From: Nitrososphaerota archaeon
GTDB taxonomy: Archaea > Thermoproteota > Nitrososphaeria > Nitrososphaerales > Gagatemarchaeaceae
NCBI GenBank assembly: GCA_005877365.1
Contig: VBPP01000155.1
Coordinates: 1 to 5,090 of the forward strand
DNA length: 5,090 nt
Reading direction: 5' to 3'
Shown here in pieces: positions 4,264 through 5,090 of this stretch (its first letter is position 1; every line of letters begins with the position of its first letter). Under the pieces are notes generated by a model. That model made no database searches. It was not told the origin of the DNA and was given only the letters and a program-made list of their open reading frames with translations. The position numbers and the translations under genes were made by a program.

Positions 4264-5073
4264 TCAAGGGACCACAGTGAAGTTGAGTTCCGCCATATGC
4301 TTCCACGGATCGAAGGCAATAGCGTTGTATCGGCCCGGAGGCAGCGTGTGATAAGTCGCGTTCAGCCATGGCTCGCTTAGATTGATACTGGTGTAGTAGC
4401 CTCCGATTGAGAAGAACCCAGTTAAGTTCTGGTTCGCGGTGAAATGAAAGTAGGCAGGGAGGTTGCCCACACAGGTTAACAGGGTTGGACTGTAGGTGTT
4501 CAGCTGAAGCAATTTCCCCGAAGTAGCGTTATAGATCAGTATGAAGGCTGGCGGGATAGGTATTTGGCAACCGTTGGGATGAACCAGCAAATAGACCGTT
4601 GCGTTAACAAAGGTAAAGGACGGCAAGGCAGGAAACCCCACATAGGTAACATTGTTTGCCCTGCTGAAAGCGTTCTTCACCGAGAGATAGAGCGTTTGGT
4701 TGCTTCCGCCCCGTAACGCGGCCTCCTTGACTGCCAGTGTCAGTGATGTTCCGAGCTTGCAATCTGTTACAGTTGCGATGAGTGAGCTTGATGAGGGAGC
4801 ACTGGTGCAATTCGGATTTGCGACGTCATATTCATAGTAAGCTACCCCAATCGCGGCCAGAAGGATGACGCCGACAAGAAGAACCACGTACAAACGAGGG
4901 CGCGGCTTCCGTCCTGATGCAGGCGGCCCTTCTGTGTATCGGATGGCCGGGAAACCAATCCTTCTCATGAATCGTCGAACCACGAGCTTCCACCAAGGAT
5001 TTGGACTTTCTGGAAGAGAGTTCCACCCAAGGAAAAGGTAGCGAAGGACCTCATTGATAACTGGAAATTGCAA
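4264..5073 (-). CDS. Membrane-anchored extracellular protein rich in N-glycosylation sequons, function unknown
   Basis: The frame is 269 codons from TTG 5073 to TGA 4264-4266, and stays open to the window edge, so an earlier start is possible. ATG 4968 (codon 36) is an equally good start, giving 234 residues beginning MRRIGFPAIRYTEGPP. A basic stretch (R55-R60) precedes one transmembrane segment, LYVVLLVGVILLAAIGVAYY (61-80), so the N-terminus should be cytoplasmic and about 189 residues outside. The outer part starts with a Ser-rich linker (SAPSSSS) and has nine N-x-S/T sites (N88, 125, 141, 157, 182, 216, 231, 238, 264) and four cysteines (C89, 105, 169, 201) that could form two disulfides. 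Its many Thr/Val/Tyr residues suggest a beta-sandwich. The ending PPGRYNAIAFDPWKHMAELNFTVVP resembles the last strands of an Ig-like domain. No family is recognised. The gene converges on tRNA-Thr. Confidence 0.8.
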   Translation of the reverse strand: MQFPVINEVLRYLFLGWNSLPESPNPWWKLVVRRFMRRIGFPAIRYTEGPPASGRKPRPRLYVVLLVGVILLAAIGVAYYEYDVANPNCTSAPSSSSLIATVTDCKLGTSLTLAVKEAALRGGSNQTLYLSVKNAFSRANNVTYVGFPALPSFTFVNATVYLLVHPNGCQIPIPPAFILIYNATSGKLLQLNTYSPTLLTCVGNLPAYFHFTANQNLTGFFSIGGYYTSINLSEPWLNATYHTLPPGRYNAIAFDPWKHMAELNFTVVP

Positions 5074-5090
5074 CGTCGGTTGTAAGGCTG

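Noticed and set aside
4047..4319. Minus-strand 90-codon frame with a hydrophobic stretch and GFELTTFALPRQRSNQLSYRG
   Set aside because: The C-terminal part is the antisense translation of tRNA-Thr, a well-known false protein; the rest covers the terminator, the spacer and the end of the surface-protein gene.

Overview
The window looks like chromosomal DNA of an archaeon, most likely a TACK lineage close to Nitrososphaeria/Thaumarchaeota. Several things support this: TTTAAA-type TATA boxes, a tRNA gene interrupted in the anticodon arm, a multi-OB-fold archaeal RPA, an archaeal-type class III aminotransferase, and a surface protein dense in N-glycosylation sequons. Three genes also begin with TTG about 28-30 nt downstream of a TATA-like element, which fits leaderless mRNAs. 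The lineage call is inference from protein style and has not been searched.

Layout. Positions 1-901 (minus strand) hold a TnpB-type RuvC nuclease gene (IS200/IS605 OrfB family). Its first ~300 codons are intact and the 3' end lies beyond the left edge, so the zinc ribbon, the last RuvC aspartate and any guide-RNA region are not visible. A 108-bp divergent intergenic region carries TATA boxes for tnpB and for the next gene. Positions 1010-2365 encode a complete PLP-dependent class III aminotransferase, followed after 3 nt by an RPA gene (2369-3683). The RPA gene is split by a single frameshift near 3203 into an OB1-OB2 part and an OB3 part.

From 3696 the layout changes. A 43-codon single-span membrane protein (minus, 3696-3827) converges on RPA. 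Upstream of it on the same strand is an elongator tRNA-Met(CAT), 3872-4005, whose 134-nt gene is best explained by two introns in the anticodon loop, leaving a 75-nt mature tRNA. It is divergent from tRNA-Thr(GGT) at 4071-4147. One palindromic TTTAAA box lies between the two and is placed to serve both. tRNA-Thr ends in a hairpin plus T5. The last part (4264-5073, minus) is a membrane-anchored extracellular protein of unknown function with nine N-x-S/T sequons and four cysteines.

The genes do not form an obvious single pathway: this is ordinary archaeal core genome (amino acid metabolism, ssDNA binding, tRNAs) beside a transposon-type nuclease. The most unusual points are the two-intron tRNA-Met, the RPA frameshift, the shared tRNA promoter and the unrecorded small membrane protein.
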